Of a stretch of DNA of 64,000 nt, positions 43,134-53,186 are shown in pieces. A program made the translations under genes and the position numbers. Where the stretch lies: positions 496,001-560,000 of the forward strand of contig CANLMI010000001.1 of NCBI GenBank assembly GCA_947492375.1. Direction: 5' to 3'. The DNA comes from an uncultured Kordiimonas sp. GTDB taxonomy: Bacteria > Pseudomonadota > Alphaproteobacteria > Sphingomonadales > Kordiimonadaceae. The first letter of the stretch is position 1. Each line of letters begins with the position of its first letter. The notes below the pieces were generated by a model. It was not told where the DNA came from and made no database searches. It saw nothing but the letters and a program-made list of their open reading frames with translations.

Positions 43134-44930
43134 ATGAGTGAATATAAAGCGCCTTTAGAAGAAATCAAATTTGCCCTTGAAGTATCAGCGGGCATGGATG
43201 CATGGACCAGCTTACCTGCCTTTGCTGAAGCAGACGAAGATGTTGTTTCAGCGGTCCTTGAAGAAGCAGGTAAATTGGCACGTGATATAATTGGCCCTAC
43301 TAATGGCGTCGGAGACCGTGAAGGTGCTGTTCTTCTGGATGATGGATCAGTTAAAACACCCGATGAATTCAAGCCGATGAATGAAGCATTTGTAGAAGGT
43401 GGCTGGCCAACGCTTGCGTTCAATCCTGAGTATGGTGGGCAGGGCCTACCCGGCAGCCTTGCTCTTGCTGTTAGTGAGATGGTTACATCTGCTAATATGG
43501 CATATAGCTTAAACCCAATGTTGACCTCAGGTGCGATCGAGGCGATCGCTGCGCATGGTAGTGACGAACAAAAAGAAAAATACTTGCCCAATATGATTGC
43601 AGGTACATGGACAGGGGCAATGAACCTGACGGAATCAGGGGCTGGTTCTGATGTCGGTGCGCTTAAAAGTAAGGCGGAAGCATTACCAGACGGTACATAT
43701 AAAGTATCGGGGCAGAAAATTTTTATAACATGGGGTGATCATGATCTGGCAGAGAATGTGATCCATCTGGTGCTGGCGCGGTTGCCTGACGCTCCAAAAG
43801 GTACAAAGGGCATTTCAATGTTCATTGTGCCAAAATATCATGTGAATGAAGATGGGTCATTAGGGGCAAAGAATGATGTGCGCTGTGTAAGCCTCGAACA
43901 TAAATTGGGCATACATGCTAGCCCAACATGTGTCATGTCATTTGGTGACAATGATAATTGTATTGGGTATCTCGTTGGCCGTGAAAATGAAGGTATGCGC
44001 AATATGTTCACAATGATGAACCATGCGCGTATCAGTGTTGGCCTAGAGGGAGTTGCAATATCAGAACGAGCGTATCAGCATGCGGTTTGGTATGCTGAAG
44101 AGCGTGTTCAATCAGCTTCTGTCGATGCTAAGAGCCCTGAAGGCGTTGCGATTATTGAGCACCCTGACGTAAAGAGAATGTTGATGACGGTGCGGGCAAC
44201 GACTGAGGCCGCCAGAGCAATTATATACCGAAATGCTTGGGCTTTGGACCGGTCGCACAATGCAGAAGATGCTAGTGACAGGAAAAAGGCGAGCGGCGAG
44301 GCCGACTTGTTGACGCCGGTTTCCAAGGCCTATTCAACTGATCTGGGAGTGGAAAATACGTCAATTGCGCTTCAGATTTTTGGCGGTATGGGGTTTGTTG
44401 AAGAAACCGGAGCTGCACAATATTACCGGGATGCCCGTATTGCGCCAATATATGAAGGGACAAACGGTATTCAGGCGCTGGATTTGGTTGGTCGTAAATT
44501 GAAAATGGATAGCGGCGAACACTGGCGTGCCCTTCTTGAGGAAATGCGTGATTTTTGCCGATCTGATGCTGCTACTAATCTGATTGACCTGGAGATATTA
44601 ACCGCCGGGGTAGAAGCGCTTTCAGAAGCTGCTGAAACATTATTTGCAAATGGATTTGACCGCATTATTGACACAGCATCAGCCGCAACACCGTATCTTC
44701 GATTGTTTGGTACTGTGGTTGGTGGGTATCTATTGACGTTGCAGGCTGTCGAAGCTGAAAAGCGAATACAAGGTGGCACCGGTAGTAACGACTTTTTAAA
44801 AGCCAAGCAGATCACTGCACGTTTTTATGTCGAACAGATCATGCCTTCTGCTATTGCATTATTAAAGCCTGTGATAGCTGGTGGCGCAACGCTTATGTCG
44901 ATGCAGACCGAAATGTTTGCCAGAAGCTGA
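43134..44930 (+). CDS. Acyl-CoA dehydrogenase
   Basis: A 598-residue FAD-dependent dehydrogenase of fatty-acid oxidation, of the long form with a C-terminal extension. Seen: GWPTLAFNPEYGGQGLPGSLALAVSEM, AMNLTESGAGSDVGALKSKAE (FAD-contact segment), YKVSGQKIFITWGDHDLAENVIHLVLARL, MNHARISVGLEGVAISERAYQHA, and the catalytic-glutamate block IAPIYEGTNGIQALDLVGRKL. I start at ATG 43134 (SEYKAPLEEIKFAL); the frame continues to a TTG at 43089. The leader contains a possible small-RNA site. Confidence 0.94.
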   Translation: MSEYKAPLEEIKFALEVSAGMDAWTSLPAFAEADEDVVSAVLEEAGKLARDIIGPTNGVGDREGAVLLDDGSVKTPDEFKPMNEAFVEGGWPTLAFNPEYGGQGLPGSLALAVSEMVTSANMAYSLNPMLTSGAIEAIAAHGSDEQKEKYLPNMIAGTWTGAMNLTESGAGSDVGALKSKAEALPDGTYKVSGQKIFITWGDHDLAENVIHLVLARLPDAPKGTKGISMFIVPKYHVNEDGSLGAKNDVRCVSLEHKLGIHASPTCVMSFGDNDNCIGYLVGRENEGMRNMFTMMNHARISVGLEGVAISERAYQHAVWYAEERVQSASVDAKSPEGVAIIEHPDVKRMLMTVRATTEAARAIIYRNAWALDRSHNAEDASDRKKASGEADLLTPVSKAYSTDLGVENTSIALQIFGGMGFVEETGAAQYYRDARIAPIYEGTNGIQALDLVGRKLKMDSGEHWRALLEEMRDFCRSDAATNLIDLEILTAGVEALSEAAETLFANGFDRIIDTASAATPYLRLFGTVVGGYLLTLQAVEAEKRIQGGTGSNDFLKAKQITARFYVEQIMPSAIALLKPVIAGGATLMSMQTEMFARS

Positions 44931-45026
44931 TTTATAGAGCTGATGATTTGCACTTTATGGATTGCCCTAAAAAGGTATTGATATAAAAGGCTGTTACCAC
45001 AAGATACATTTGTTAAAGGATCAATT

Positions 45027-46211
45027 ATGGCTGAGGCTTCACTCAACAATGTTGAAGGTGATAACATGAGCGATGTTACTGATCACCGTACAGGGCGTGT
45101 TGATCCTCTCGCAAATTTAACAGTTTTGTTTGACGATGTTCCCTCAGGCGATACTGTTATTGAGATAACTGACGGTGTTTTATGGGCGCGTTTGCCATTG
45201 CCGTGGTCACTTGATCATATTAATGTCTATTTATTTAAAGAAGACAATGGATGGACGATTGTAGATACAGGAGCGAATGGATCGCGCGGTAGGGCTGTTT
45301 GGGAAAAGCTATTTACCACTGTTATGAACAATGAACCAATTGTTCGGGTGATTGCGACCCATATGCATCCTGATCACATCGGCCTTGCCGGATGGTTGGT
45401 CGAAAAATTTAACTGTGAATTTGTCATTACACAGGCAGAATATCTGCTGTCTAATACACTTTGGCTTGGCGCCAGTGATGTTTTCCCCGAGAGCGAGCTA
45501 ACGTTTCTGTTAGAGCACGGATTGGACCCTCAGTTTGAAGCGATGGTGCGCGGTGCTGGATATTCGTCCTATAAGAAAGGAGTGTATAAATTACCACCTC
45601 AGTATCGCCGGATAGAAGATGGTAGTGAAATCGAGTTTGGTGGCCGGAAATGGCGGGTGCTTATTGGGCGTGGTCATTCGCCAGAGCATGCTTGTTTGTA
45701 CGCTGAAGAAGACGGCCTTTTACTCTCTGGCGATCAGGTCTTACCTGAAATCACATCCAACGTATCTGTTCATGCCCGGGAGCCTCATTCCAACCCCTTA
45801 GCTCAGTGGATTACTTCGTTAAACCGAATGCTGGATATTGATACAGATCCTGTCGTTCTGCCATCACATGGACCAGTTTATAAAGGCTTACAGGAACGGC
45901 TGACTGCATTAATAGATGGTCATTATAAAAAGCTGGTCAAATTGCACGCTTATCTTGATGCACCTAAAACAGCTACAGAATGTTTTCCTGCTCTGTTCAG
46001 GCGTAAAATTACAGGCTTTGATTTCTTCTTGGCCTTGGGCGAGGCTGTTGCACACCTCCATTTATTAGAATCGCTTGATTTAGCAGAGCGAAGCTCAGAT
46101 GGTACTCTATCGAAATTTGTTCGTAAGAATGAACTTGAAGTTGAAAGCCTTCTCTCCAGATTACAGGCTTTACCGGGGATTGACCTACGGGGTTTATCAG
46201 ATATTTTGTGA
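45027..46211 (+). CDS. Metallo-beta-lactamase fold hydrolase
   Basis: A 394-residue MBL-fold protein. The metal motif is THMHPDHIG with H112, H114, D116 and H117; later ligands are in GRGHSPEHACLY and LLLSGDQVLP, and LPSHGP carries the last histidine. The C-terminal ~100 residues (LIDGHYKKLVKLHAYLDAPKTATECFPALF...) are a helical extension like that of LACTB2-type or glyoxalase-II-like proteins. AAGGA precedes ATG 45027. Substrate unknown; position after acyl-CoA dehydrogenase suggests a thioesterase or related role, as inference. Confidence 0.88.
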   Translation: MAEASLNNVEGDNMSDVTDHRTGRVDPLANLTVLFDDVPSGDTVIEITDGVLWARLPLPWSLDHINVYLFKEDNGWTIVDTGANGSRGRAVWEKLFTTVMNNEPIVRVIATHMHPDHIGLAGWLVEKFNCEFVITQAEYLLSNTLWLGASDVFPESELTFLLEHGLDPQFEAMVRGAGYSSYKKGVYKLPPQYRRIEDGSEIEFGGRKWRVLIGRGHSPEHACLYAEEDGLLLSGDQVLPEITSNVSVHAREPHSNPLAQWITSLNRMLDIDTDPVVLPSHGPVYKGLQERLTALIDGHYKKLVKLHAYLDAPKTATECFPALFRRKITGFDFFLALGEAVAHLHLLESLDLAERSSDGTLSKFVRKNELEVESLLSRLQALPGIDLRGLSDIL

Positions 46212-46328
46212 TTAATTTCTTATATCAATAGTAATGTTTAATATTATTCTTTGCGTTGTTCACCTGAAGCCCTATAACAGCAAATATCAGCTTATTAAGG
46301 CCTATAAACCTGCATGGGTGACGAATAG

Positions 46329-46583
46329 ATGACAAAAAATTCTAATTATGATGACATTAAAACCATGACCTTCGAGGCCGCTATGGCAGAGCTTGAGAAG
46401 GTTGTGCGTGAACTTGAAAATGGCAGTGTTTCTCTTGAAGAATCTATCGACTTTTATACCCGTGGGGAAGCATTGAAAAAACACTGCGAAACCAAGCTTG
46501 CAGAAGCAGAAGCACGCATTGAAAAAATTACCCTTGCAAAAGACGGTAGCCCAACGGGTGTTGAACCGTTTGAGGCAAGTTAA
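46329..46583 (+). CDS. xseB: Exodeoxyribonuclease VII small subunit
   Basis: The 84-residue protein is mostly one helical hairpin: MTFEAAMAELEKVVRELENGSVSLEESIDFYTRGEALKKHCETKLAEAEARIEKI is the XseB signature. It joins XseA to degrade single-stranded DNA; xseA is not in this window. It precedes ispA by one base, the usual alphaproteobacterial order xseB-ispA-dxs. Confidence 0.95.
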   Translation: MTKNSNYDDIKTMTFEAAMAELEKVVRELENGSVSLEESIDFYTRGEALKKHCETKLAEAEARIEKITLAKDGSPTGVEPFEAS

Positions 46584-46584
46584 T

Positions 46585-47490
46585 ATGCCTGCCATTCATC
46601 ATAATGGCGCTTTAGAAGCGGCTCTGTCTGCTACCTCATCGGCAGTGGAGCGGGTTTTAGAACCCATATTGAATAGACCATCAGGGTTGGAAGCGCGGGT
46701 TATAGATGCAATGCATTACGCGGTCTTTTCCGGTGGTAAGCGCTTGCGTCCTTTTTTGGTGTTGGCTAGTTCTGAATTATTTGGTGTAGAGCGTAAGCGT
46801 GCGCTTCGTGTTGCGGCAGCTATCGAGTGTGTTCATTGTTATTCTTTGGTTCATGATGATTTGCCTGCAATGGATAATGATGACCTAAGGCGCGGTAAAC
46901 CCACTGTTCATATAAAATTTGATGAAGCAACGGCCATTTTGGCAGGTGATGCGTTATTGACCCTTGCATTTGAAATTCTGGCATCTCCTGAAACTCATGA
47001 CGACCCGAACGTAAGATTAGAGTTGATCAGCGCGCTCGCAAAAGCGTCTGGTCACCATGGTATGGTTGGGGGGCAAATGATTGACCTGATGGCAGCCGAT
47101 CATGAATTGGATCAAGCGGCAGTTTGTCGCCTACAACAGATGAAAACAGGTGCATTGATCAGCTTTTCTGTCGAGGCTGGGGCAATCATGGGGCATGCAA
47201 GCGAGAGCGCAAGAGGCTCTTTACAGGGATATGCACGTGACTTGGGGCTTGCTTTTCAGGTTGCTGATGATTTGTTAGATGCTGAAGGTAGTATTGAAAA
47301 TACTGGGAAGGCTGTCGGTAAGGATGTTGCCGCGGGCAAGGCAACGTTGGTTAGCATTATGGGATTGGAACGGGCGAAACAGCAGGCTGGTTTGTTGACT
47401 GATCAGGCGATTGATCACTTGTCTGGTTTTGATGATCGGGCGTCACTTTTGCGCGCTGTCGCACATTTTGCTATAAATCGTCACACTTGA
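46585..47490 (+). CDS. ispA: (2E,6E)-Farnesyl diphosphate synthase IspA
   Basis: A trans-prenyltransferase of ~301 residues that builds farnesyl diphosphate from IPP and DMAPP. The first Asp-rich motif is LVHDDLPAMDNDDLRRGKPT, the second is VADDLLD, and FSGGKRLRPFLVLAS supplies the IPP-binding lysine and arginine. I start at ATG 46585, one base after the xseB stop; the frame is open further into xseB but that part is not IspA sequence. It supplies substrate for quinones and bactoprenol, with dxs downstream. Confidence 0.95.
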   Translation: MPAIHHNGALEAALSATSSAVERVLEPILNRPSGLEARVIDAMHYAVFSGGKRLRPFLVLASSELFGVERKRALRVAAAIECVHCYSLVHDDLPAMDNDDLRRGKPTVHIKFDEATAILAGDALLTLAFEILASPETHDDPNVRLELISALAKASGHHGMVGGQMIDLMAADHELDQAAVCRLQQMKTGALISFSVEAGAIMGHASESARGSLQGYARDLGLAFQVADDLLDAEGSIENTGKAVGKDVAAGKATLVSIMGLERAKQQAGLLTDQAIDHLSGFDDRASLLRAVAHFAINRHT

Positions 47491-47553
47491 TTCTAAATTC
47501 GATCTTAATGATATATCAGGTATAAGAATAATAAAGCTAAAAAGGATATTGTC

Positions 47554-49488
47554 TTGAGCGGAAGACTAAAGACACCATTACTGGATCAGGTGAATTCTCC
47601 TGTAGATTTACGTAAATTCGAAAAAGATCAGCTTAAACAAGTTGCTGACGAATTACGGCAGGAAATGATTGATGCTGTATCGGTCACTGGCGGGCATTTC
47701 GGCGCGGGCCTTGGTGTTGTGGAATTGACGGTTGCATTGCATTATATTTTTAACACGCCTGAAGATCGATTGATTTGGGATGTGGGCCATCAGGCGTATC
47801 CTCATAAAATTTTAACGGGTCGTCGTGATCAAATTCGCACAATTCGCCAAGGCGGTGGATTGTCACCTTTTACCAAACGGTTGGAAAGCGATTATGACCC
47901 TTTTGGTGCGGGCCATTCTTCTACGTCGATTAGTGCGGCGCTCGGTATGGCAGTTGCTAATAAAATGTCAGATAAACCAGGGCGGGGCATTGCTGTTATC
48001 GGTGACGGCGCTATGAGCGCAGGTATGGCGTATGAGGCGATGAACAATGCAAAACAAGCAGGAAACCGCCTTGTTGTAATATTGAATGATAATGAAATGT
48101 CAATCGCGCCTGCTGTTGGTGCAATGAGTGCTTATCTTGCCAAAATACTCAGTAGCCGATCATTTTTATCCTTACGGGATTTGGGCAAGAAAATTGTTTC
48201 GCATTTTCCGAAGCCATTAGCTGATACAGCGCGGCGCGCAGAAGAATACGCCCGTGGTATTGCAACGGGTGGCACGCTCTTTGATGAACTTGGGTTCTAT
48301 TATATTGGCCCAATCGATGGTCATAATATGGACCACCTTCTTCCTGTGCTAGAGAATGTTCGTGATGCACAGGATGGCCCGATTTTGATCCATGTGGTTA
48401 CTGAGAAAGGTAAGGGGCATCCCTTTGAAACGCCAAACCTTGAAAAATATCATGCGGTGCCGAAATTTGATGTAGTAACCAAAGAACAGCAAAAGTCGAA
48501 ACCAAAGGCGCCGACATATACAAATGTCTTTGCTGATGCGCTGATTAAAGAAGCAGAAAAAGATGATAAAATCCTCGCGATTACAGCGGCGATGCCATCT
48601 GGTACTGGCATAAACAAATTTGAAGAGAAATTTCCGGATCGCACGTTTGATGTGGGTATTGCAGAGCAACATGCAGTTACCTTTGCCGCTGGACTGGCAG
48701 CAGAAGGGTATAAGCCCTTTGCGACAATATATTCGACATTCTTGCAGCGTGCTTATGATCAGATTGTCCATGATGTGGCGGTTCAAAAACTTCCTGTTCG
48801 CTTTGCCATTGACCGTGCAGGTCTTGTCGGTGCAGACGGCCCGACCCATGCCGGTAGCTTTGATGTGACATATCTTGCAAGTTTACCGCATATGGTTGTT
48901 ATGGCTGCGGCAGATGAAGCGGACCTGATGCATATGGTGGCAACTGCGGCATCTATCGATGACCAGCCTTCAGCCGTTCGGTATCCACGCGGTGAAGGCC
49001 GGGGTGTTGAACTGCCTGAAAAGGGTGACGTTCTTGAAATCGGTAAGGGCCGGATTATCAAACAAGGGACTAAAGTTGCGATCCTGTCGCTGGGTGCTCG
49101 ATTGGATGAGGCCCTTAAAGCTGCCGAAGAGCTTGAAGCTAAAGGGCTTTCAACAACTGTTGCCGATGCGCGATTTGCAAAACCAATCGATGAAAAACTG
49201 ATAAGAGACCTCGCTGCTAGCCATGATGTTCTTCTGACTATTGAAGAAGGTTCGATTGGTGGCTTTGGTGCCCACGTCATGGATTATCTTGCCGATGAAG
49301 GTATCCTCGATGGTTCCCTCAAGGTACGTGCTTTGAAATTACCGGATGTTTTTCAGGATCATGGTAATCCAGCGGATATGTATGCTGAGGCGGGTCTTGA
49401 TGCCGCAGGTATTGTGTCGAGTATTCTAAAGGCACTCGGGCACAATTACATTGAGCGGGAACAACTTGAGCAATCTATACGTTCTTAA
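47554..49488 (+). CDS. dxs: 1-Deoxy-D-xylulose-5-phosphate synthase Dxs
   Basis: The first enzyme of the MEP isoprenoid pathway, condensing pyruvate and glyceraldehyde 3-phosphate with thiamine diphosphate. At 644 residues it is full length. Start is TTG 47554 with AAGGA seven bases upstream; the product then begins [21 protein letters not shown], the normal Dxs opening. Seen: [37 protein letters not shown] with the ThDP GDG motif, [18 protein letters not shown] and [15 protein letters not shown]. The demand for thiamine diphosphate makes it a consumer of the thiC pathway. Third gene of the xseB-ispA-dxs run. Confidence 0.97.
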   Translation: MSGRLKTPLLDQVNSPVDLRKFEKDQLKQVADELRQEMIDAVSVTGGHFGAGLGVVELTVALHYIFNTPEDRLIWDVGHQAYPHKILTGRRDQIRTIRQGGGLSPFTKRLESDYDPFGAGHSSTSISAALGMAVANKMSDKPGRGIAVIGDGAMSAGMAYEAMNNAKQAGNRLVVILNDNEMSIAPAVGAMSAYLAKILSSRSFLSLRDLGKKIVSHFPKPLADTARRAEEYARGIATGGTLFDELGFYYIGPIDGHNMDHLLPVLENVRDAQDGPILIHVVTEKGKGHPFETPNLEKYHAVPKFDVVTKEQQKSKPKAPTYTNVFADALIKEAEKDDKILAITAAMPSGTGINKFEEKFPDRTFDVGIAEQHAVTFAAGLAAEGYKPFATIYSTFLQRAYDQIVHDVAVQKLPVRFAIDRAGLVGADGPTHAGSFDVTYLASLPHMVVMAAADEADLMHMVATAASIDDQPSAVRYPRGEGRGVELPEKGDVLEIGKGRIIKQGTKVAILSLGARLDEALKAAEELEAKGLSTTVADARFAKPIDEKLIRDLAASHDVLLTIEEGSIGGFGAHVMDYLADEGILDGSLKVRALKLPDVFQDHGNPADMYAEAGLDAAGIVSSILKALGHNYIEREQLEQSIRS

Positions 49489-49534
49489 ATCCATTTACCT
49501 AACGATACCGGGTTTATAAATTTGGAGTGGATCA

Positions 49535-50284
49535 ATGGCTGCTAAAGTTCGGGTTGATGTTGCCTTAGTGGATCGGGGGCTGGTTGAGAGCCGGGCAAAA
49601 GCCCAAGCGCTTATCATGGCAGGTGTTGTGTTTTCCGGTGAGACAAAAATCAATAAAGCTGGGCAGCAAATCAAAGCAGATCAATCGCTCGAAGTGCGCG
49701 GAAAGGATCATCCTTGGGTAAGCCGTGGTGGGTTAAAGCTCGATAAAGGCTTAAAGTATTTTGGCGTTGATCCCGCTAATATGACGGTGATTGATGTTGG
49801 GGCGTCTACCGGCGGGTTTACGGATGTTGCGCTAACAAACGGTGCCAGTCATGTTTATGCCGTTGATGTAGGACGTGGGCAGCTTGCCTGGAAACTTAGG
49901 AATGATGACCGTGTTACCGTTTTGGAAAAAACGAATGCACGTTATCTGAGTGAACAGGAAATTCCGAACGCTCCTGATTTAGTTGTTTGTGATGCGAGCT
50001 TTATTTCCCTTAAAACTGTTTTACCGGCTGCTCTCGACTTACTAAAAAATAATGGTCATCTCATTGCGCTTATAAAACCTCAATTTGAAGTTGGTAAGGA
50101 TAATGTAGGGAAGGGCGGCGTGGTGCGTGACCCTGATTTACATAAAGCTGTTTGTGACGATATTGCTGATTGGTTGAATGGGCGTCCAAATTGGTGTGTG
50201 GATGGTATAACAGAGAGCCCTATTAAAGGCCCGGAAGGGAATGTTGAATTTCTTATCCATGCTATTAAGGCTACTAACGAATAA
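49535..50284 (+). CDS. tlyA: TlyA family rRNA 2'-O-methyltransferase
   Basis: The 249-residue protein has an N-terminal S4 RNA-binding domain (VRVDVALVDRGLVESRAKAQALIMAGVVF) and an FtsJ-like methyltransferase domain with motif I VIDVGASTGGFTDVAL and SRGGLKLDKGLKYF. TlyA methylates ribosomal RNA riboses; older annotations call it haemolysin. GGAG precedes ATG 49535. It overlaps the next RNA methyltransferase gene by one base. Confidence 0.94.
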   Translation: MAAKVRVDVALVDRGLVESRAKAQALIMAGVVFSGETKINKAGQQIKADQSLEVRGKDHPWVSRGGLKLDKGLKYFGVDPANMTVIDVGASTGGFTDVALTNGASHVYAVDVGRGQLAWKLRNDDRVTVLEKTNARYLSEQEIPNAPDLVVCDASFISLKTVLPAALDLLKNNGHLIALIKPQFEVGKDNVGKGGVVRDPDLHKAVCDDIADWLNGRPNWCVDGITESPIKGPEGNVEFLIHAIKATNE

Positions 50285-51543
50285 TGCGCTTTTCTCTTAA
50301 GATAACCAAACTTGGTAGCAGTGGTGATGGCATTGGAATGCATGAGGGCAAACTGGTGTTTGTTCCGTTTGCTTTGCCGAGTGAAGATGTAATCGTAGAA
50401 AGAGTGAAAGAAAATAAGAATGGCATTACTGCAAGGCTTATAGAGATATCAGAGGCCAGCCCGGATAGAGTTGCACCTGTGTGTCAGCACTATACAAAGT
50501 GTGGCGGATGTCAGGCCCAGCATATGTCGGCAAAGCTTTATCATAGCTGGATGAGGGACAAAGTTGTAAAGCCGCTTGCGCAACACGCTCTGGATACTTC
50601 TGTAGTTTCTGCTCCGGTGATTACACCATTGAAGACCCGGCGCCGGGTTACGCTTAAAGCGCGTAAAACAGAAAAAGGTGTGATATTTGGCTTTAATGCA
50701 CGGGAAAGCCATACAATTGTTAATATAATTGAATGTCCGGTAACACGTGATGATATTGTGCGGTTGTTCTACCCTATTCGTGACGTGCTCGCTAAAATAT
50801 TACCAAAAGCTGGTAAGGCCGAAATCCACATCACGATCACGAAAACTGGCAGCAGCCTTGTTTTTAAGTCGGAGGCACGCTTGTCGCTTTCAGACCGTGA
50901 GGTATTATCAACATTTGCAGAGAGATATGATGTTGCGGCTATTCACTGGCTTGAAGACGATTTCCCTGATCCTGTGTTAATAAGGCGCGAGCCTTTGATT
51001 GATATCAAAGGTGTTAATGTTCCCCTGCAACCGGGGGGATTTGTGCAAGCGAGTGAAGAAGGGCAAAAGCTATTAATTGATCAGGCCTTGGAATGGATAC
51101 CAGATGCGAAGCGTGTGGCTGATTTATTTGCAGGTATTGGAACTTTTACTTTTGCGTTGGCGACAAACTCTCAGGTCTTGGCTGCTGAAGGCAATGAGGA
51201 TGCGATGGCAGCTTTAATTAAAGCTCGTAATATTACCCCTAATTTGAAGCAGATAATTACCCGTAAAAGGGATTTATTTATTAAGCCTCTAACGGCGGAA
51301 GAATTGAGTCGCTTTGATGCAATAATTATTGATCCACCACGTGCAGGTGCGCGCGCTCAGGTTGAGCAAATTTCCGCATCAGACGTAAAACAAATATTAA
51401 GTGTATCTTGCAATCCCAATACATTTGCCCGCGATACAGAAATATTGACTAAAAATGGGTATAGCTTGAAGAAGATTGTGCCTATTGATCAGTTTTTATA
51501 TTCAGAACATATTGAAATTATTGCGCTAATTCATAAAAAATAA
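50284..51543 (+). CDS. TrmA/RlmD-type uracil-5 RNA methyltransferase
   Basis: A 419-residue enzyme with a TRAM-like N-terminus (ITKLGSSGDGIGMHEGKLVFVPFALPSEDV), an iron-sulphur site at C67, C73, C76 and C151 (CQHYTKCGGCQ and ECPVTRDD), the SAM motif VADLFAGIGTFTFALA, and the catalytic-cysteine block VSCNPNTFARD. PRAG in IIDPPRAGARAQV is also conserved. Members methylate C5 of uridines in 23S rRNA or tRNA; which base is not evident. It begins at TAATG, one base overlapping tlyA. Confidence 0.92.
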   Translation: MRFSLKITKLGSSGDGIGMHEGKLVFVPFALPSEDVIVERVKENKNGITARLIEISEASPDRVAPVCQHYTKCGGCQAQHMSAKLYHSWMRDKVVKPLAQHALDTSVVSAPVITPLKTRRRVTLKARKTEKGVIFGFNARESHTIVNIIECPVTRDDIVRLFYPIRDVLAKILPKAGKAEIHITITKTGSSLVFKSEARLSLSDREVLSTFAERYDVAAIHWLEDDFPDPVLIRREPLIDIKGVNVPLQPGGFVQASEEGQKLLIDQALEWIPDAKRVADLFAGIGTFTFALATNSQVLAAEGNEDAMAALIKARNITPNLKQIITRKRDLFIKPLTAEELSRFDAIIIDPPRAGARAQVEQISASDVKQILSVSCNPNTFARDTEILTKNGYSLKKIVPIDQFLYSEHIEIIALIHKK

Positions 51544-51711
51544 ACTATAGATTGATTTGTTGATTCTTAGCAAAATATTTACTAATTTCCCAGCATATCT
51601 AATCATGGAACATGAACAATAAATCACTGGGATAGTTTGCTTTACTATTGTTATCTAGTAAAAAGGCAAATTGTAATTTCCTTAAAAGTGAAAAATATGT
51701 GGAGGAACTCT

Positions 51712-53169
51712 GTGGCTAGTAAATTAGCTCTGGTATCAACCGTTTCAGCAATCGTTATCCTGTCGACAGGTGTTGCGGCTGAAAAAGTTGAATTGATCAA
51801 TCAAAGTCAATATCAAGCACCGGAAAGCGCAAAATGTGCTAAACCTGCGAACCCATATAAGGGTGTGTTTTATGCAAATGATTTTAGGTATTTAGAGCAG
51901 GAATGCTATACTGGTGAAGGTGATGATGTCTTAACCAAGCTCGGTAATAGTTTGAAGAATATCAAGCTGAAAGATAATGTGACGCTTGACCTTGGTGGCC
52001 AATATCGTTTGCGTTGGCACACTGAAAATAATCATGCAGGTACACGGCTAAATGGTGAAGATAACGACTTTTTATTAAGCCGCTTAAGAGTTTACGGAAA
52101 TCTGCGACTTGGTGATCATATTCGTGTTTACGGCGAGTTGATTGATGCAGCCAGTATCGGCGAAGATAGAGCGCCGAGAGGTATTGAGGTTGATCGGTGG
52201 GACTTGTTGAATGGATTTGTCGATATTAATTTTAAGTTGGCAGATACAAAAATTAACGTGCGTGCCGGTCGCCAAGAGCTTTTGTTCGGTCAGCAGCGGC
52301 TTATTTCACCACTGGACTGGGGTAATACACGGCGTGCCTTTGACGGGGTGCGTGTGACCGCCAAGCATGGGGATTTTACCTTTAATGCATTTTCAGTAAG
52401 CCCGCGGACAGTTTTACCTAATGATAGTAACCCGACCGATACCAGCCAGGATTTTGATGGCTTGTCGCTTCAGTATAATATTCCTGGTCATGAAATTGAG
52501 TTATATAGCCTTCGGCTTGATGAAGATGACCCTTTGCGGACACGTTTTGATTATTATACAACGGGGCTGCGTTGGAAGGGGCGTGAAGGAAATGTCTTGT
52601 TTGAAGCCGAAGGTGGTATTCAGCGCGGTACATTTGGCACACAGGCACTTAGTGCGGAGTTTTTAACACTCGGTTTGGGGTATAATTTCAAGGATATTGC
52701 CTGGGCACCAACTATTTGGGCTTATTATGATTATGCCAGCGGTGACGAGGACCCTAATGACGGCGTTGATGGACGCTTCCGCCAGTTATTCCCGCTTGCG
52801 CACGCTTGGCTTGGATTTATCGATCTAGTAGCACGGGAAAATATTGAAGCCTTCAGAATTAGCGCAGTGTCAAAACCTGTAAAAGGTGTGACATGGGTAA
52901 ACCAATTCCACAAATTCAATTTGGCAGAATCTCAGGAAGGCCTGTTTAACGCAGGTGGTGGACGTATCAGATTTGATCCAACAGGACAGGCTGATTCAGA
53001 CGTTGGTTTTGAATATGATACCTTTGTTAACATCAAGCTTCTTCAGCGTATGAATTTGATTGTCGGGTATTCGCACTTTTCAGGTGGTGACTTCATCGAT
53101 GCTACCAACCCGGAAGGCGTTTCTGGTAACGCAGACTTCTTTTATGTTCAGTGGGTTACTAACTTCTGA
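51712..53169 (+). CDS. Alginate-export-type outer-membrane beta barrel
   Basis: The ~485-residue protein has a signal peptide (SKLALVSTVSAIVILSTGVAA) and a beta-barrel body of the alginate_exp type: GQYRLRWHTE, RLRVYGNLRLGDHIRVYGELIDAAS, RAGRQELLFGQQRLISPLDWGNTRRAFDGVRV and terminal aromatic residues (WVTNF, final phenylalanine) for barrel assembly. I start at GTG 51712 because GGAGG stands six bases upstream; an ATG at 51697 would put that site inside the gene. AlgE-like barrels pass anionic polysaccharides, others of the family pass small substrates. It is 17 bases upstream of the repeat-protein gene. Confidence 0.87.
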   Translation: MASKLALVSTVSAIVILSTGVAAEKVELINQSQYQAPESAKCAKPANPYKGVFYANDFRYLEQECYTGEGDDVLTKLGNSLKNIKLKDNVTLDLGGQYRLRWHTENNHAGTRLNGEDNDFLLSRLRVYGNLRLGDHIRVYGELIDAASIGEDRAPRGIEVDRWDLLNGFVDINFKLADTKINVRAGRQELLFGQQRLISPLDWGNTRRAFDGVRVTAKHGDFTFNAFSVSPRTVLPNDSNPTDTSQDFDGLSLQYNIPGHEIELYSLRLDEDDPLRTRFDYYTTGLRWKGREGNVLFEAEGGIQRGTFGTQALSAEFLTLGLGYNFKDIAWAPTIWAYYDYASGDEDPNDGVDGRFRQLFPLAHAWLGFIDLVARENIEAFRISAVSKPVKGVTWVNQFHKFNLAESQEGLFNAGGGRIRFDPTGQADSDVGFEYDTFVNIKLLQRMNLIVGYSHFSGGDFIDATNPEGVSGNADFFYVQWVTNF

Positions 53170-53186
53170 TTTAAAGGCATTCGCAT

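Noticed and set aside
48349-48849. 166-codon frame opposite dxs
   Set aside because: Antisense to conserved Dxs core sequence, with an unnatural Cys/Arg-rich translation.
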